Position numbers and translations under genes: made by a program. DNA of 64,000 nt, taken from Buddleja alternifolia. Taxonomy: Eukaryota > Streptophyta > Magnoliopsida > Lamiales > Scrophulariaceae. The notes under the pieces are model-generated. The model saw nothing but the letters and a program-made list of their open reading frames with translations, searched no databases and was not told the origin of the DNA. This document shows, in pieces, positions 10,800-23,344 of the stretch. The stretch lies in assembly GCA_019426215.1 (NCBI GenBank), contig CM033391.1, forward strand, positions 12,946,708-13,010,707, given 5' to 3'. Within the stretch, counting starts at the first letter, position 1; each line of letters starts with the position of its first letter.

Positions 10800-11127
10800 T
10801 CGCAAAGTTTTTTTGGTGCTTGGTATTTCATAAGGTTTTTTTTGGTGTCTGCGTGTTCGCAAGACTTTTTTTGGTGTTTGGTATTTCACAAAGCTTTTTT
10901 GGTGCTTGCATGTATGCAAGGCTTTTCTTGGTGCTTGGTGTTTCACAAGGCTTTTTTGGTGCTTGTGTGTTTGCAAGGCTTTTCTTGTACTTGATCTTTC
11001 ATAAGGCATTTTTAGTGTTTGTGTGTTTGCAAGACTTTTCTTGGTGCTTGATATTTCACAAGCCTTTTTTGATGTTTGCGTATTTGAAAGTCTTTTCTTT
11101 GTGCTTATGTGTTCACAAGGCTTGATT
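10800..11127. repeat. Dimeric minisatellite (~28.5-bp half-units, ~57-bp pairs)
   Basis: About eleven half-units of the form CAAGGCTTTTTTGGTGCTTG. They alternate between a version ending ATTTCA/GTTTCA and one ending TGTTTG/TGTTCG, so the true period is about 57 bp. ORFs across it (10653-11125) encode only phenylalanine/leucine-rich repetition and are not called. Confidence 0.75.
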
Positions 11128-12240
11128 AACTAATTAATAAATACTAGAAATTAAACTAAGACAACGTCACACCAAACAAAGGGAGGAAACAATAGAGAGA
11201 AGCGATCAAGGCACATGGTTCAACCAATTATGCATTTCGATTGTGATTTAGGTTCTATTGGATTATTAGATTGATTTAGCTAAGGCGAAATTCCCTAACG
11301 TACGTACCACCCAATCTCTTGGCATAGCAACCCTACCCTTGGTAACGATTTCCTATATATCTTTATATGAAAACCCGATTAACGAGGATGCATTTAAGGT
11401 CTAGGACTTCCCCACGTGAATGGAAAGCCACCTAAAGAAACCGAGTCTATCTCTAGTCGGTTTATATAGTATTCAATATACAGGTTAATGATCTCTAACC
11501 TAGGCATTTTATCAAACACTTGGTGATCAAGCAAATGTAGCATTGAGATTATTGAATACATAGCTAAAACCAAAATTAATCCAATAAACACCAACAAATC
11601 AACAATCAAAATAACATAAATGGCCTATCCATGGCCTCAATCAAACAAGTTTAGCTAATTCATGTCAAAAGTGCAAATATAAATCATACAAGTCATAGGA
11701 GAGGTGAACAAATTCAAGAAACAAAGATGTTCCCTAATTCTTGTAGAGATGTGGATTCCTTGTTGAATTCTCCATGTTTTGGCTCTCTCTGCATGCTATC
11801 CAGGTTTAGGGTAAAAAATGGTTAAAAGGGGTATTTATAGACCAACCCGCTGCCTCGAACGCCACGGCGTTCGCTTGTTGAACGCCACGGCATTGGCTAC
11901 TGCATGTGAATGCCGCGGCGTTCGTGAATGAAAGCCTCGGCGTTCGTCCCCTGCTGCTCCAGCCAGTTTTGGTAAACTTCGCATAACTTTCTCTAGCGAT
12001 GTCGGAATACACTAATTCAAGTTGCTGTAGAATCCTAAAACAAAGATCTACAACTCTCCAGAAGACACTAGGGCCGAAATCAAACGTTAAAGATGACAAA
12101 AATGTCTCACAAGTCACTGAATGAGAAAACTCCATCGTAAGACGTCTCTTCTGATGACGTTTTCACCTCCTTCCCTACATATCTGATCTTTGTCTTCAAC
12201 ATAAGAAATGTACCCTTTCCTCTTATCTTTCCATTGGTAT
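11128..12240 (-). mobile_element. Diverged LTR-like remnant, probably Gypsy (Athila-like), minus strand
   Basis: The layout echoes the Athila-like LTR at 60012-61358. Both have a GGAGGAAAC/GAGGAAACG-type word, then AAGGCACATG, then runs of short CCTAA words, then a GC-rich island. The island here (11848-11957) repeats AACGCC and GGCGTTCG. Similarity is low and no boundaries or TSD could be fixed, so this is tentative. It separates two minisatellite blocks. Confidence 0.35.
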
Positions 12241-12479
12241 AAAACTTGTGTAATTTGGACATGGGTAGAGAACTCTATTCAATAAACTCTATCACTGCGC
12301 AGACAGTTTGTATCTTTATGCATGATTTACCTTCAATCCTTGTTCTTTTCCTCCAAATGTTATGTTATTCTATAAAATATGAGAAAACAAGGGTCAAAGT
12401 ATCATATGTGATCAAATTATCAAGGAAACAATCAAAACTAAGTCGATAAACGGGGGAAAACTAGTGTAAAAATAACATA

Positions 12480-12836
12480 TATCAAGGCTTCTACCTGATT
12501 TTTCCCAAGGCTCCTTGCATATTTTCAATGATAAATGCATGTTTTCTCACAAGGCTTCCTGCATAAGTTAATAACAAATGCCTGATTTCCCACAGGGCTT
12601 TTAATGATAACTACCAGGATTCCTGTATAAGTTAAATAGAAAATGCTTGGTTTTTCACAGGGCTTCTTGCATAAGTTAAATAGAGAATGCTTGATTTTCC
12701 ACATGACTTTTAATGATAATTGCCAGGTTTCTCACGGGGCTTCCTACATAAGTTAAATAGCAACTGACTGGTTTTTCACAGGGCTTCCTGCATGAGTTAA
12801 ATAGAGAATGCCTGATTTTTCATAGGGCTTTTAAGT
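12480..12836. repeat. Minisatellite with 44- and 33-bp units
   Basis: Repeats built around TTTTTCACAGGGCTTCCTGC and AAGTTAAATAGAGAATGC, in units of about 44 and 33 bases. It shares the TTTCACA(A/G)GGCTT core with the array at 10800-11127. Both may be parts of one variable region split by the sequence between them. Confidence 0.65.
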
Positions 12837-15214
12837 TGGAATCGGTGGTGCCCCGGGGACGCCGGCACAACGAAAGAACATGGATTTTAATAAAAATCCG
12901 GCATCCCCAAATTAAGGCTAGGTAGACATGGTACCATCGAATTCAAAAACTAACTTAAAAGTGAGTTTTCTCATGTTTACCTTTTGAAGAACAAAACAAC
13001 GTCTTTTTAAGCAACTTCCTGCTACACCTCTCCGGATGGATTTGCTCTAGCGCCCCAAATGTTGCGCCTCTAAGTTTATACACACCTTAGCTCGTACCCT
13101 CAATTATCTCCACCAATGCTAGCCAAGAGAATATCAAATTTCGGCTTATGAGAAAAGGGGTAGGAATAAATTTTGGTATTTTTTGTACTCAACACATGAA
13201 TTGAAAGAATTAACTTGTGAAAGAGGTGGAAGAGAAAAGAAGCGAGAAACTAATCCACAACTCATAATTGTGATTAGGGTTAGAATGAATTATCAACATA
13301 TAATATAATATATACATACATGTGGTCATACCCCACTTCACACGCCTCTTAGGCGTTTTGTATGCACATATATATATATATATATATTTTACATTTTTAT
13401 TTCCTTACTTAATGTAATAATAAATATATTACATATATATATATATTTTACATTTTTATTTCCTTACTTAATGTAATAATAAATATATTACATATATTAT
13501 ATATATATATATATATGTGCATTAAATGCACATAGTTGACTAATATATACTATCATGCACACTCTCGTGTGCGTAGTATATATACGGATATATATACATG
13601 TTATATATATATATATTATATCATATTTAGTTTCCTTCTTTTATAATTCTCCTCCTTAGATAATTAGATCCACTAATCAATTAACAAGATTTTTCCACAT
13701 ATTTGAGATCCTTCCCAAAGATATAAGATCTATCCAAATAAGATCCTCCCATATAATTAGTCAACTAATTAAATAGATCTTACCATATCCACAATATCTA
13801 TCCTAATATATTTATAAGATATTTCCATATCAATTAGATCTGATTAATTAGAATAGATCCTACCAAATATATTATAAGATCTATATTAAATACATATATA
13901 TACATAGACTTGGGGAACAAGATAAAATCCTCCACCAAATCTACACATACTCTCCCATGCGTGTATGAATATATATATATATATATATATTTATTTTCCT
14001 CTTTCACACATTAATTAATTAATTAATGAGTCTTTCTCAATTTAATATTCCAATATTAAATTATAAGACTATTATTAATTAAAACCACTTAATTAATTTA
14101 TTTCTTTTCCCCGATTAATTAATTTCAATTAATTAATCTCTCCATTAATTCACAAAGAATTAACTAGCCAATAGGTACTATATTAAGTTCAGTTTGTGAC
14201 CCTTTAAGCTCATTAACAAGCTTACAATAAATCCTCACATAGGCTAGTTTAATTATTTATAATAATTAACTATGCTTTGGATTAATTTCACCAACTAACC
14301 CAAGGCACCTATTGGTCGTGATTTGATGTCTAGCAACATCGCCACGACTTTCTAGATGTTAACGGTGAAAAGTAAACCTATCCAGATTTCGATCTTCATG
14401 CTAGTCGAATTCCTCCATTTTTTTCTCGTCTAAGGCCTAGGGTTTGGCAACGGTCGAAACCCTAGTAACCTCGGAAACTATGACTATGTTGGTTTTACTA
14501 ATGATCCAGTCTTATAAGCAGGGATCACCAATCCCTCTTATAAGACTATGTTCTGGCCGGAGACTTTTCTCGATCATTCAGTTTCACTCAACAGTATAGG
14601 AAATCACAGGCTGTTACCCTGGATGGATTGCTCGACGACTGCCGTCTGTTCTGCTGTACTACCAAATTATACAGAACATACACGCCGTATGACTCTCCTG
14701 GAGTGCACGTGCATATCAAAATATAGTGGGTAGTACCCTTTCCAATGACATCTCAGGTCAAAGGATTATCTCACACTACGAAATCCAAGGGCTCCAAGTT
14801 CGAAAGTACCAACGAGGAATCCTTAGCGGGCCGTTCAATTGCATACTCACCCAAAGTATGAATTTTCATGCATGTATTAGCCATACTAGTCATTGACAAT
14901 GGAACTCGTCAAGCTTTTGGAAGAGTTACACGCATGAACAAGTCTTGGCGAGGCCAGTGATATCACACATCTCACAGTCTCTATGACTTGGAAAGTGTTT
15001 TAAGATTACGGACTCTGAAAGCATTCCATAGGTATCCTGACCGCCTCCCCTAACCAAATGTGATCCATGAGATCTTTATCTATACTCTCCTCAGTAGTCA
15101 AAAATAAAGAAGCATTCCAACAGTTTTGCTAGAATCTAAATGATAAGACTAACATAATGTTTATGATCCAATGATCAAGCCAACATATAGCTCGTCGGGA
15201 ATACAACACCTTCA
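12837..15214 (-). repeat. 3' LTR of the outer Copia element
   Basis: Minus-strand LTR beginning TGAAGGTGTTG at 15214 after the polypurine tract and ending CCGATTCCA at 12837. It contains several long TA microsatellites (13370-13620, about 13975-13990) and an internal ~59-bp tandem duplication (13381-13498). It is colinear with 22130-22760, 26216-26807 and 40967-41275. Confidence 0.85.
13381..13498. repeat. Tandem duplication (~59-bp period) in the 3' LTR
   Basis: Two adjacent copies of a segment containing TTACATTTTTATTTCCTTAC. The other LTR has only one copy at 22690-22740, so the duplication arose after insertion. Confidence 0.8.
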
Positions 15215-15768
15215 ATCTCCCACTTGTCCAAGAGCCTACTGTTAGTATTCCCACAAAGTTCCATCATCCATATGACCTTTTGAACATAACACCTACTCAA
15301 GGGCTTTGGTGAAAGGGGTCTGCCACTTTTTTCGTCTAGTTGACTTGTTCCAGTCGAACATTGACTGTTATAAAATAATCTCTTTGATTATTTATCTCAC
15401 CATTAGGTATGTGCAGATAGTAGGTGAAACCTCTCTCTTTCTCAAGAGCTTACAACCTTATCGATAATCGCAGTATATTTGTACTTGATATTTGATTGGT
15501 AGAACCTCATCTTATCCATAAGATAGGTTCACATATCTAGGAACCTTTTATCTCCGCATTCTTATGCGCGATTTAAATGGTAGAGTTAGCCTTTGTCTCT
15601 TCCCAAGAGACTTTTTCAGCTTTTACTCTTCCACTTGGCATAAAACAAATCTTCAATCATCACTTAAGTTCATGTCTTAAGACTAGAGATCTAATTTCAA
15701 TTTTCCCATGTTGTTATCCAATAAACAACACCAATACATTTCATTGGATCAATTAGGAGTTTGACTCT
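15215..15768 (-). pseudogene. Polypurine tract and decayed end of Copia pol
   Basis: On the minus strand, AAGTGGGAGAT (15216-15226) is the polypurine tract beside the 3' LTR. Upstream of it the minus strand still encodes fragments such as KKVADPF near 15315-15335. That resembles the ADPFTK-type C-terminus of Copia RNase H. No open frame remains, and much of pol appears deleted. Confidence 0.45.
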
Positions 15769-17452
15769 GGGTGTATGCCCTCAATGCCTATGAGGAAATA
15801 GATTGAGTAGGGCTTAGATAAGTTATTTGTACAAAACGTTTGATGTTTCTATTTATAGAATAAAGGTTTTGATTTTGTTCATATAAATCTAATGGCATTT
15901 AATTGTATTAAACAAATTAGTCCAAGAGATTTTAAGATAGACTTTCCACCTCTTATGGACAAGAGGAGGCACTGGAACAGTCCAGTACTTAATCTCTGAA
16001 ACTGGGTTTACGTATTGGGTATTAATATTCAACTCATATGACACCTTCTTTGACAAGGAAGTGCCAGTCGTACACTGATTAGATAGTGGGAGCTGGTGTC
16101 ATGAATATGATTAATGGAATTAACATATTTGAACTCGACTCGCATTAATCCGATCACATGGGTATTTACTCTTTGACAGTGAATGATCGAGATTAAGATT
16201 TTGATAGTATGTGTAAACTTTAGACTTGAGGAGTCATTTATAACATGCTTGTAGTATTGGATATGTTATCAGAGTAGTTAGACCCGTATCACCTGATAGG
16301 TGGTGTCATCCTCGAAGTACGATCCAATAGTGCATTCGATGTTATAAGATAACTTGCCAAAATGAGATTCATTGTCTCGACAGTAAACAAGTATGTGGCC
16401 TGTACGATCGTAAGTAATTGAAATTATAAGTCTTTGGCCAAAGCATATAAACTATCCCGTGATTGTCACTGAAGGTAGTTTGGTAATTTCACATTATTAT
16501 GATTCTAAGTACATTATCAAGTTCCATGAGTTTGACTAAACCATGGCTCTTACTTGGTCGGGTCACGTCGGTGAAGAGTTTATACACATATGGTATTCAT
16601 GGTCAAGGTTCGTGATGACATGATCATCTCGTTTTCAATTGAGTTACGATTTGGTTCCACGGTGTTAGCTAGGTGACAACCTTATCCTTTGGAATCCTCC
16701 CATTGCCAATTGAATCGAGCCTAGAGAGTCGCGCAATGTGAAGAAAAGGAATATTTCCTTAAGCTAAGGGTATTTTGGTAAAATCACATTTGATGTGAAT
16801 TGACTGACAAAATAGATGGCATGATTTAATTAAAAATATTTAATTGGATTAAATAAATTGATTAAATCATTTTAATTCATAAGTTAAATTAATTGAAAAT
16901 TAATTTATAAGTTGAATTATATTAATTGGATTAATGTAATTAATTAATTACCTATTGGATTGGACATGGATTTAATTAATTATACACGGGCTAAGTTAAA
17001 ACAAAGCCCGAAGCCCATCTACAAAGCCAATTCGGCAGCCCCTCATAATAAACCTAAGAGGAGTCTTTTACTTGGTATAAGTAATCAGTCAGTGTCAGAA
17101 CTCCACATGCACAAGTCATTGTTCTAGTATCTAACACTAAGCCAAAATAAATCTAGAGCATCAGGAAAGAAAAAAATCCCTCCCTCTACATCCGTCTAGC
17201 CGCCTGCAATCGTTGCTGAGGAGGAGATCGAGCTTTTCTCATAGATAATTTTTCTTCCACATGATTATCTAGAGGCGGGAGTCTGGGGCTGCTGCTGATA
17301 ATTCGAGATTCAATAAGCGAAAACGATTGCTCTTGTCAATTCTCGTCAATTGATCTATATGCTAAATATCATGAATATCTCCGGATTGGATTCTCGGGTG
17401 TGATTCGGATTAAAAATTTTATCCGCTAGACCGAATCACAATAAACTCAATA
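15769..17452 (+). mobile_element. Probable solo LTR of another Copia family
   Basis: The stretch starts TGGGTGTATGCCCTCAATG and ends in ATCCGCTAGACCGAATCACA. Both ends, and the single-copy character without coding sequence, look like a plant Copia LTR. It interrupts the decayed pol of the outer element. No clean 5-bp TSD was found, so the boundaries are approximate. Confidence 0.45.
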
Positions 17453-18650
17453 CATAAGATGTATTAGTCAACACCAGTTTTAACTCATAGATTTGCATGT
17501 GTCTACTGGTCATGCTTTTACAGGAAGAATCTCCTTTAACTTTTCCATGTTAAACTTTAGTCAACATATTATCTATGTGTTTGGACAAATAAGGTGTTAT
17601 AGAAACCTAATGGCCCGCACTTATTGCTACATCATGCAATTGGGGTGCTATTCCCCTTTAAGTTCATTTTGAAAAATTGAGATGATGATCACATGTACGT
17701 TACTCATGCAATGTTGCCAGCATATGATACTAACAAGCCAGTTGTGTACCTATTAACCTTTAGAACTTAAGTTTCTGAAAAGATTCAATGTGTAGATTGA
17801 TCTTTGGAGCAGTTGCGCTTTAGGCCGGCTCCCACTACTTGTCAAGACCGCTTCACTTTCGTCATATCCCTCGACAGCCTTTCTCAAGATCAAAGGGTAT
17901 GGAACTTGTGTTCATAGGTTTATAAGTTTACTAATCTATTCATTTTAACTGCCAGTGGTGTTTATGTTTATTGAGTCTCTAGTTTCCATTACTATCTTGA
18001 GTCTTTCGAAAACTCCTTCACCTTGAAGGTAGGATATTATGAAACAACCCCTTTTGTTTCAAGGTGTAACAAACACAATATTCCTAAGTTTCCTTAGGAT
18101 ACTCGTAAACACAAGATAAGAGGATCTCCAATTCTCATCTCCTCCCACTATTTGCTTGACATAAGCAATACCTCTCACATCATTGATGTGTGTGGCTTAC
18201 ACGTCACATCTTATGTGATCAATTTAGGGTTACACTCATTATTCTATGTCGAATAGATAAATATGCTTGCCTAGGTTATTACCTTGACAGCTAGATGAAT
18301 GTATATATTTGTTGTGTTATATGAGTCAAATGTTATGAAGATAGCACGTTACAAGAATTAATTATAGAACCAAAATAATAAAATGCATTTTAATATAACA
18401 TTGAATCTCCACCCATAAACTAAGGTGGAGAAAAACATGGTTCATAATATTAATTCAAAACATGATAAAACATTCTTCCAAAAACATTGTCTCATAATAA
18501 AAATGACAAATAAATGATTTCTCATCCTTCAACCTTGGCTGCAAGAAAACACTTCCTTGGCATCTTCAGGACCGCTACCTCTTTTTTTTTTTGTTCCTTT
18601 CTTCTTCTCACCATTTGTAATCCATTACATAAGTGAGTACCCTTACAGTG
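17453..18650 (-). other. Decayed internal region of the outer Copia element
   Basis: No open frame of useful length on either strand. Its position between the gag remnant and the pol end means it should hold protease, integrase and reverse transcriptase sequence, but none is recognisable. It is also too short for a full pol. Confidence 0.4.
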
Positions 18651-19330
18651 TTATAACACTTTAAGAAGCACAGTTAACTGACAAGTTAACTTTACAACAA
18701 ATGCACCTTTAGTGTGCTCGCGAGGAAGCTCAGGACATTGATCTTTCCAGTGTCCCTTCTTCTTCCAGTTAAAGCATTTCCCATCACCCCCTTTGGTTTT
18801 CTTGATACCGCCCTTTGCTTGCAATTTGTTGCCCTTCTTATTCTTATTTCTCCCTTTACTTTTCTTCTTACCAAAAGCGGGAGATGAAGAAGTGTCTGAA
18901 AGCAGCACCGACTTAGCCTTCTTGACCATTGCCTCAGCAGTGTGCAACATGTCCAATAACTCTGGAAGAGTGGCAATCAATTGGTTCATGTTGAAATTTA
19001 CTATGAACTGATCGTACGCAAGAGAGAGAGACTAAAGGACTAAATCAATAGCCAAGTCAGGATTTATCGGTACCTCTATATCGTTGAGTTTGTTCACCAA
19101 GGCAATCATTCTCAACACATGATCGACGACCAATGTTCCTTCAGTATGCGAGCTCTAAACAACTTGCGAGAGATAGAAAATCTCTCACAGCGTGTCTTAA
19201 CGCCGTACAGGTCTTCAGTGCAAAACCAATCTCTGATGCATGTTCTACAGTCTCAGACTGCCTCTGCAACTCATTAGTGATGGAAGCCAGAATGAGACAA
19301 TGCACGTAGATATCTTAAGGTTGTGGTACC
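18651..19330 (-). pseudogene. Decayed Copia gag with zinc knuckle
   Basis: The 112-codon frame at 18651-18989 holds a Lys-rich linker followed by CFNWKKKGHWKDQCPE. This is a CCHC zinc knuckle whose second Cys has become Trp. The frame upstream (to about 19330) continues the UBN2-type gag core, with a LRMIALVNKLNDIEVPINPD-like segment near 19060-19130 and an in-frame stop near 19035. In its family Gag forms the virus-like particle and binds RNA. The copy is broken and has lost a zinc ligand. Confidence 0.7.
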
Positions 19331-20883
19331 AATCAGGGAAGTTCGGGCCATTTAGCTTATTAGTTTCAAGGATTACCGAGAGTGGAGTTTTAGCTATTTA
19401 ACTGTTACTTTGCGAAAATGGAAAAACATTAGCATTCAATCATAGATTCTATCCACGTGAAATTATGGATATTTTAACTTCACGTGTGCTCCGACTGCTT
19501 TTCGAATTCCATTACCTCACTGACAGAAGATGGGAAACTCGACCATTTTCATTGGGCTCGAGCTGCTATGTATCCCATACCTCATTTCAAGATTCATGAG
19601 ACAATGGGCGGTAACACACGACTTAGCAAGATGGCCACATCCACCTCCAAGTGGTTCTCAAGATGTTTGCCTCACATTTCATGTACGTCCTAAGAACACG
19701 ATACAACCGTACAATAGTCTGCGTTTAAGTTCGACCCATCAAATTCTCACAGCATAACAGTAGACAGGTGGTCCCACGATTCTTGGATAACTCCTTAACA
19801 AAATTGAAACCGGTGTGCTCTTCTAATATAACATCATTGTTATATAGAATGCATACATGTGAGATTGGTATACTTAATCTTGCCACAATTCTACGATTCG
19901 TGAGACAATGATGACAAGCCTCACGCTATTCCCTCTCACATCTAGTGATGGAAGGCACTGGACCTAATCAAAGAGCTTCCGGGTCCCCGATTTCTCCATT
20001 TATGGACTTAATATTTTAACATGGGGTTTTTCACATACAAGGTTTCACCATTTTCAATTATTTATCTTTCTTAGATTATCATGCAAAACAGTACATCATA
20101 TATAAGATATAAGCGATAAATAACAATGAGCATGGTATATATAAAGCGGAAAATGTGATCCTAGTCAAGCCAATCCTAAAACATCATGAGTCATCAAGGT
20201 GTCGACCAATCTAATTTAAGGACCCGGACCCTACACTAAGGTCTTCATAGCTCCTCGAGCTTGAATGTCTCCAACTTCATCTTCAAGATGTCTTCATCTC
20301 CATCTTCATATTACAACAATACAAAAGAAAAGGAAACCTCACCCTCTCATGTATATAAAATGAAAACATGGCACACATGCCTCATATTAAAAAGACAAGT
20401 GTATGGCTCGACCCGGATCACCACGTTATCAAATAATACATGCTCGCATCATGCTTTTAAAAACATAAATTTACTGGCTTTAATTAAGGATAATCTAATT
20501 AAATTAGTAGACCAATTAATTATTTTCTAAAAATAAGTTTCAGAAAATTCCATGGAAAATTATAATTCTCCATTAAGCTGAAAATTAACTTAATTTCCAA
20601 AACTCCAATATTATTCAATTCTAGGAATCAATTAATATCATATTAATTTTTCAAGAACTAAACAATTATTTCATGTTTTGAAAAATCAATGAAAAAATCC
20701 ACTTTTCATATAATCCGAAAAAGCCCAAATTCAAAGACATTTATTTTATTCAATTTCTAAAGTCCAAAAAATACCAATTTTATCTCATACTTGGAATTCA
20801 AATAAAACTCATATTCTTTGAAAGTCCATGAAGAAGTTCATTTCTTCATTTAATCACAAAGGCCTCCAATTTCAAAAATCTCA
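19331..20883 (-). other. Leader / decayed interior of the outer Copia element
   Basis: Lies between gag and the PBS on the minus strand. Several 60-90-codon frames occur on the plus strand without recognisable domains. No other element boundary was found. Confidence 0.4.
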
Positions 20884-20892
20884 ATTTCATTT

Positions 20893-21272
20893 GGGGTAAT
20901 TGCATAAAAATCCCCTGTATTATTTCAAAAATGCTAAAAATGCCCTGTGTTAACGAAATAGGCTAATTACCCCCCCTGTGTTCTTAAAAAGTGTGCAAAA
21001 AAACCAAATTTCATTAAAAAAAATGAGCGTATTTTTCATGTTTTTCACCTTTATTGACATGTTCATTTGTTATTTATATACTCTTCATACTTTATAAAAA
21101 GTATATAGTGTTAATTCACCAAAAACCACATATTTTCTTCTATCTTTTTAATAAAATTTGGCTTTTTTGCACATTTTTTAGGAACACAGGGGGGCTGATT
21201 AGCCTATTTCGTTAATATAGGGAGGTTTTAGTATTTTTGAAATAACACAGGGGGATTTTATGCTATTATCCC
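20893..21272. mobile_element. Mutator-type MITE (long TIRs, 9-bp TSD)
   Basis: Ends are ~90-base inverted repeats: left GGGGTAATTGCATAAAAATC, right (reversed) GGGATAATAGCATAAAATCC. Flanked by a perfect 9-bp TSD ATTTCATTT (20884-20892, 21273-21281). Long TIRs with a 9-bp TSD identify a non-autonomous Mutator-like element. It inserted in the leader of the outer Copia element. Confidence 0.88.
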
Positions 21273-21281
21273 ATTTCATTT

Positions 21282-22108
21282 TAATATTGAAAATCAATAA
21301 AATATTAATTTTATCTTGTCCTTTCAAAATTCAAATGAAAACCCATATTTTGAAAAGCCATAAAGTTATCCATTTCTTCAAAGGGGCCAATTTCAAAAAT
21401 TCAATTTTATTCTAATTTTGAAAGTCAATAAAATGCCAATTTTATTTCGTCCTTTCAAAATATAAATAAATCTCATGTTTTTATAAGCCTATTTTTAGGC
21501 CCAAGCCCAAAAATATATTTAATTGCATTTTAAACCCAAAACAGAAAATTACAAAATAGCCCCACAAGGCCAATTGCAATTTACAAAAACTCGGGAAAAA
21601 CCCTAGGAATCCTATCCTAGTGAGCCGCCGTCATGGCACCCCAAATTCAGATGGGGCAACTGAAACGAGCAGCAGTAGCGCCACGTCCGGCGGTGTCGTA
21701 ACCTTGCGACATCGCCCGTGGTGGCGAAGGCGCGAACAGTGTTGTTCGCTGTAATGCGTAGCCTCTGTGCGTATAGAAAACACGTTGTTTGCGTGTGCCT
21801 TGCACAACGGCGCAACCCCGTTGCTTCTTACGTGCCACCGCGCGAACGAGGGCTGTTCAGCGGCTCCTCTGCCATGTCCGAACAATTGCTATTCGCGCAA
21901 ACTTTAATCAAAATTTCTAACTCCTCAGATTTATCATAAACGCAATTTTAGATTTCAAAATCTATTTTTCAGATCCAAATCAATTTTCAGATTTAAACGA
22001 TTTTAATCGGTTCAAAAATAAAATCAGAAAATCCAATCCATTTTACGTACGATAAAATAAAAAGCACATAAACATAAACACATATAAAGAATCCGAGCTA
22101 TGTCAAAA
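21282..22108 (-). other. 5' leader of the outer Copia element
   Basis: Between the MITE and the PBS. Bases 21620-21880 are GC-richer and give overlapping short frames on both strands, without any recognised domain. Confidence 0.4.
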
Positions 22109-22125
22109 CCTTGGCTCTAATACCA
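22109..22125 (-). other. Primer binding site of the outer Copia element
   Basis: Minus strand TGGTATTAGAGCCAAGG, one base from the plant Copia consensus for initiator-Met tRNA. It lies four bases inside the LTR end at 22130 and fixes the element's orientation. Confidence 0.85.
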
Positions 22126-22593
22126 TTATTGGAATCGGCGGAGCCCCGGGGACATCGACGCAGTGGAAGAACATGGATTTTAATGAAAATCCGGCATCCC
22201 CAAATTAGGGCTAGGTAGATACGGTACCATCGGATTAAAAAATTAACTTAAAAGTGAGTTTTCTCGTGTTTACTTTTTGAAGAACAAAACAACGTCCTTT
22301 TAAGTAACTCCCTGCTACACCTCTCTAGATGAATTTGCTCTAGCACCCCAAGTGTTGCGCCTCTATGTTTATCCACATTAACTCGTACCCTCAATTATCT
22401 CCACCAGTGCTAGCCAAGAGAATATCGAATTTCGGCTTATGAGAAAAAGGGTAGGAATATATTTTGCTTTTCTTCGTATTCAACATATGAGTTGGAAGAA
22501 TTAACTTGTAAAAGAGGTGGAAGAGAAAACAAAAGAGAAACTAATCCACAACTCTTAGTTGTGATTAGGGTTAGAATGAATTATCAACATAAA

Positions 22594-22630
<37 letters not shown>

Positions 22631-23344
22631 GTGGTCATACCCCACTTCACACGCCTCTTAGGCATTTTGTATACATATATATATATATATTTTACATTTT
22701 TATTCCCTTATTTAATATAATAATAAATATATTACATATATATATATATATATATATATAGGATGTGGATCAAATACATCCCAATTTATTAGGTAAGATA
22801 TAAGACCTAATCCACACCATTGATACCATTTGATCCTAAGGTCTAATTTTAACACATTTTTCAGATTTTATAATTTTTTTTAATGCTGTCAGGGACATTT
22901 TAGTCATTAAATCATAACAATCACATGCAATTTTACATGCAGTATCAAATCAAATCCCCCTTTTTACGCGCCATAACCGAATTCATTATTTTCTTTCTAT
23001 TTTCAGCTCCATCAGCTCACAATTTACGATCATTTTCCCAGATCAGCTCACAAATCAATTTTGTATATCCAATTTCAGTTCGATCAGATCAACACGTTTC
23101 ATCCCAATCAATTCTGTGTTTCCAATCAGTTTGATCAGATCAAAGATCGTTTCATACCAATACATTTTGTTTATCCAAATTCATCGCGCGATCAGTTCTT
23201 AATTGATACGAGTCTTTTTCCCGGATTAATTCATCATCAAATCAATTAATCATAAACATCGTTTAATCATAATCGTCAATTCATCATCATCTTCAGTTTC
23301 GCGGTTTATCATCCCTTTATAAATAGGTTTTGATTTCATGTTTT

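Noticed and set aside
10653..11125. Overlapping 113- and 154-codon repetitive frames
   Set aside because: They translate the minisatellite; open only because its units lack stops in those frames.
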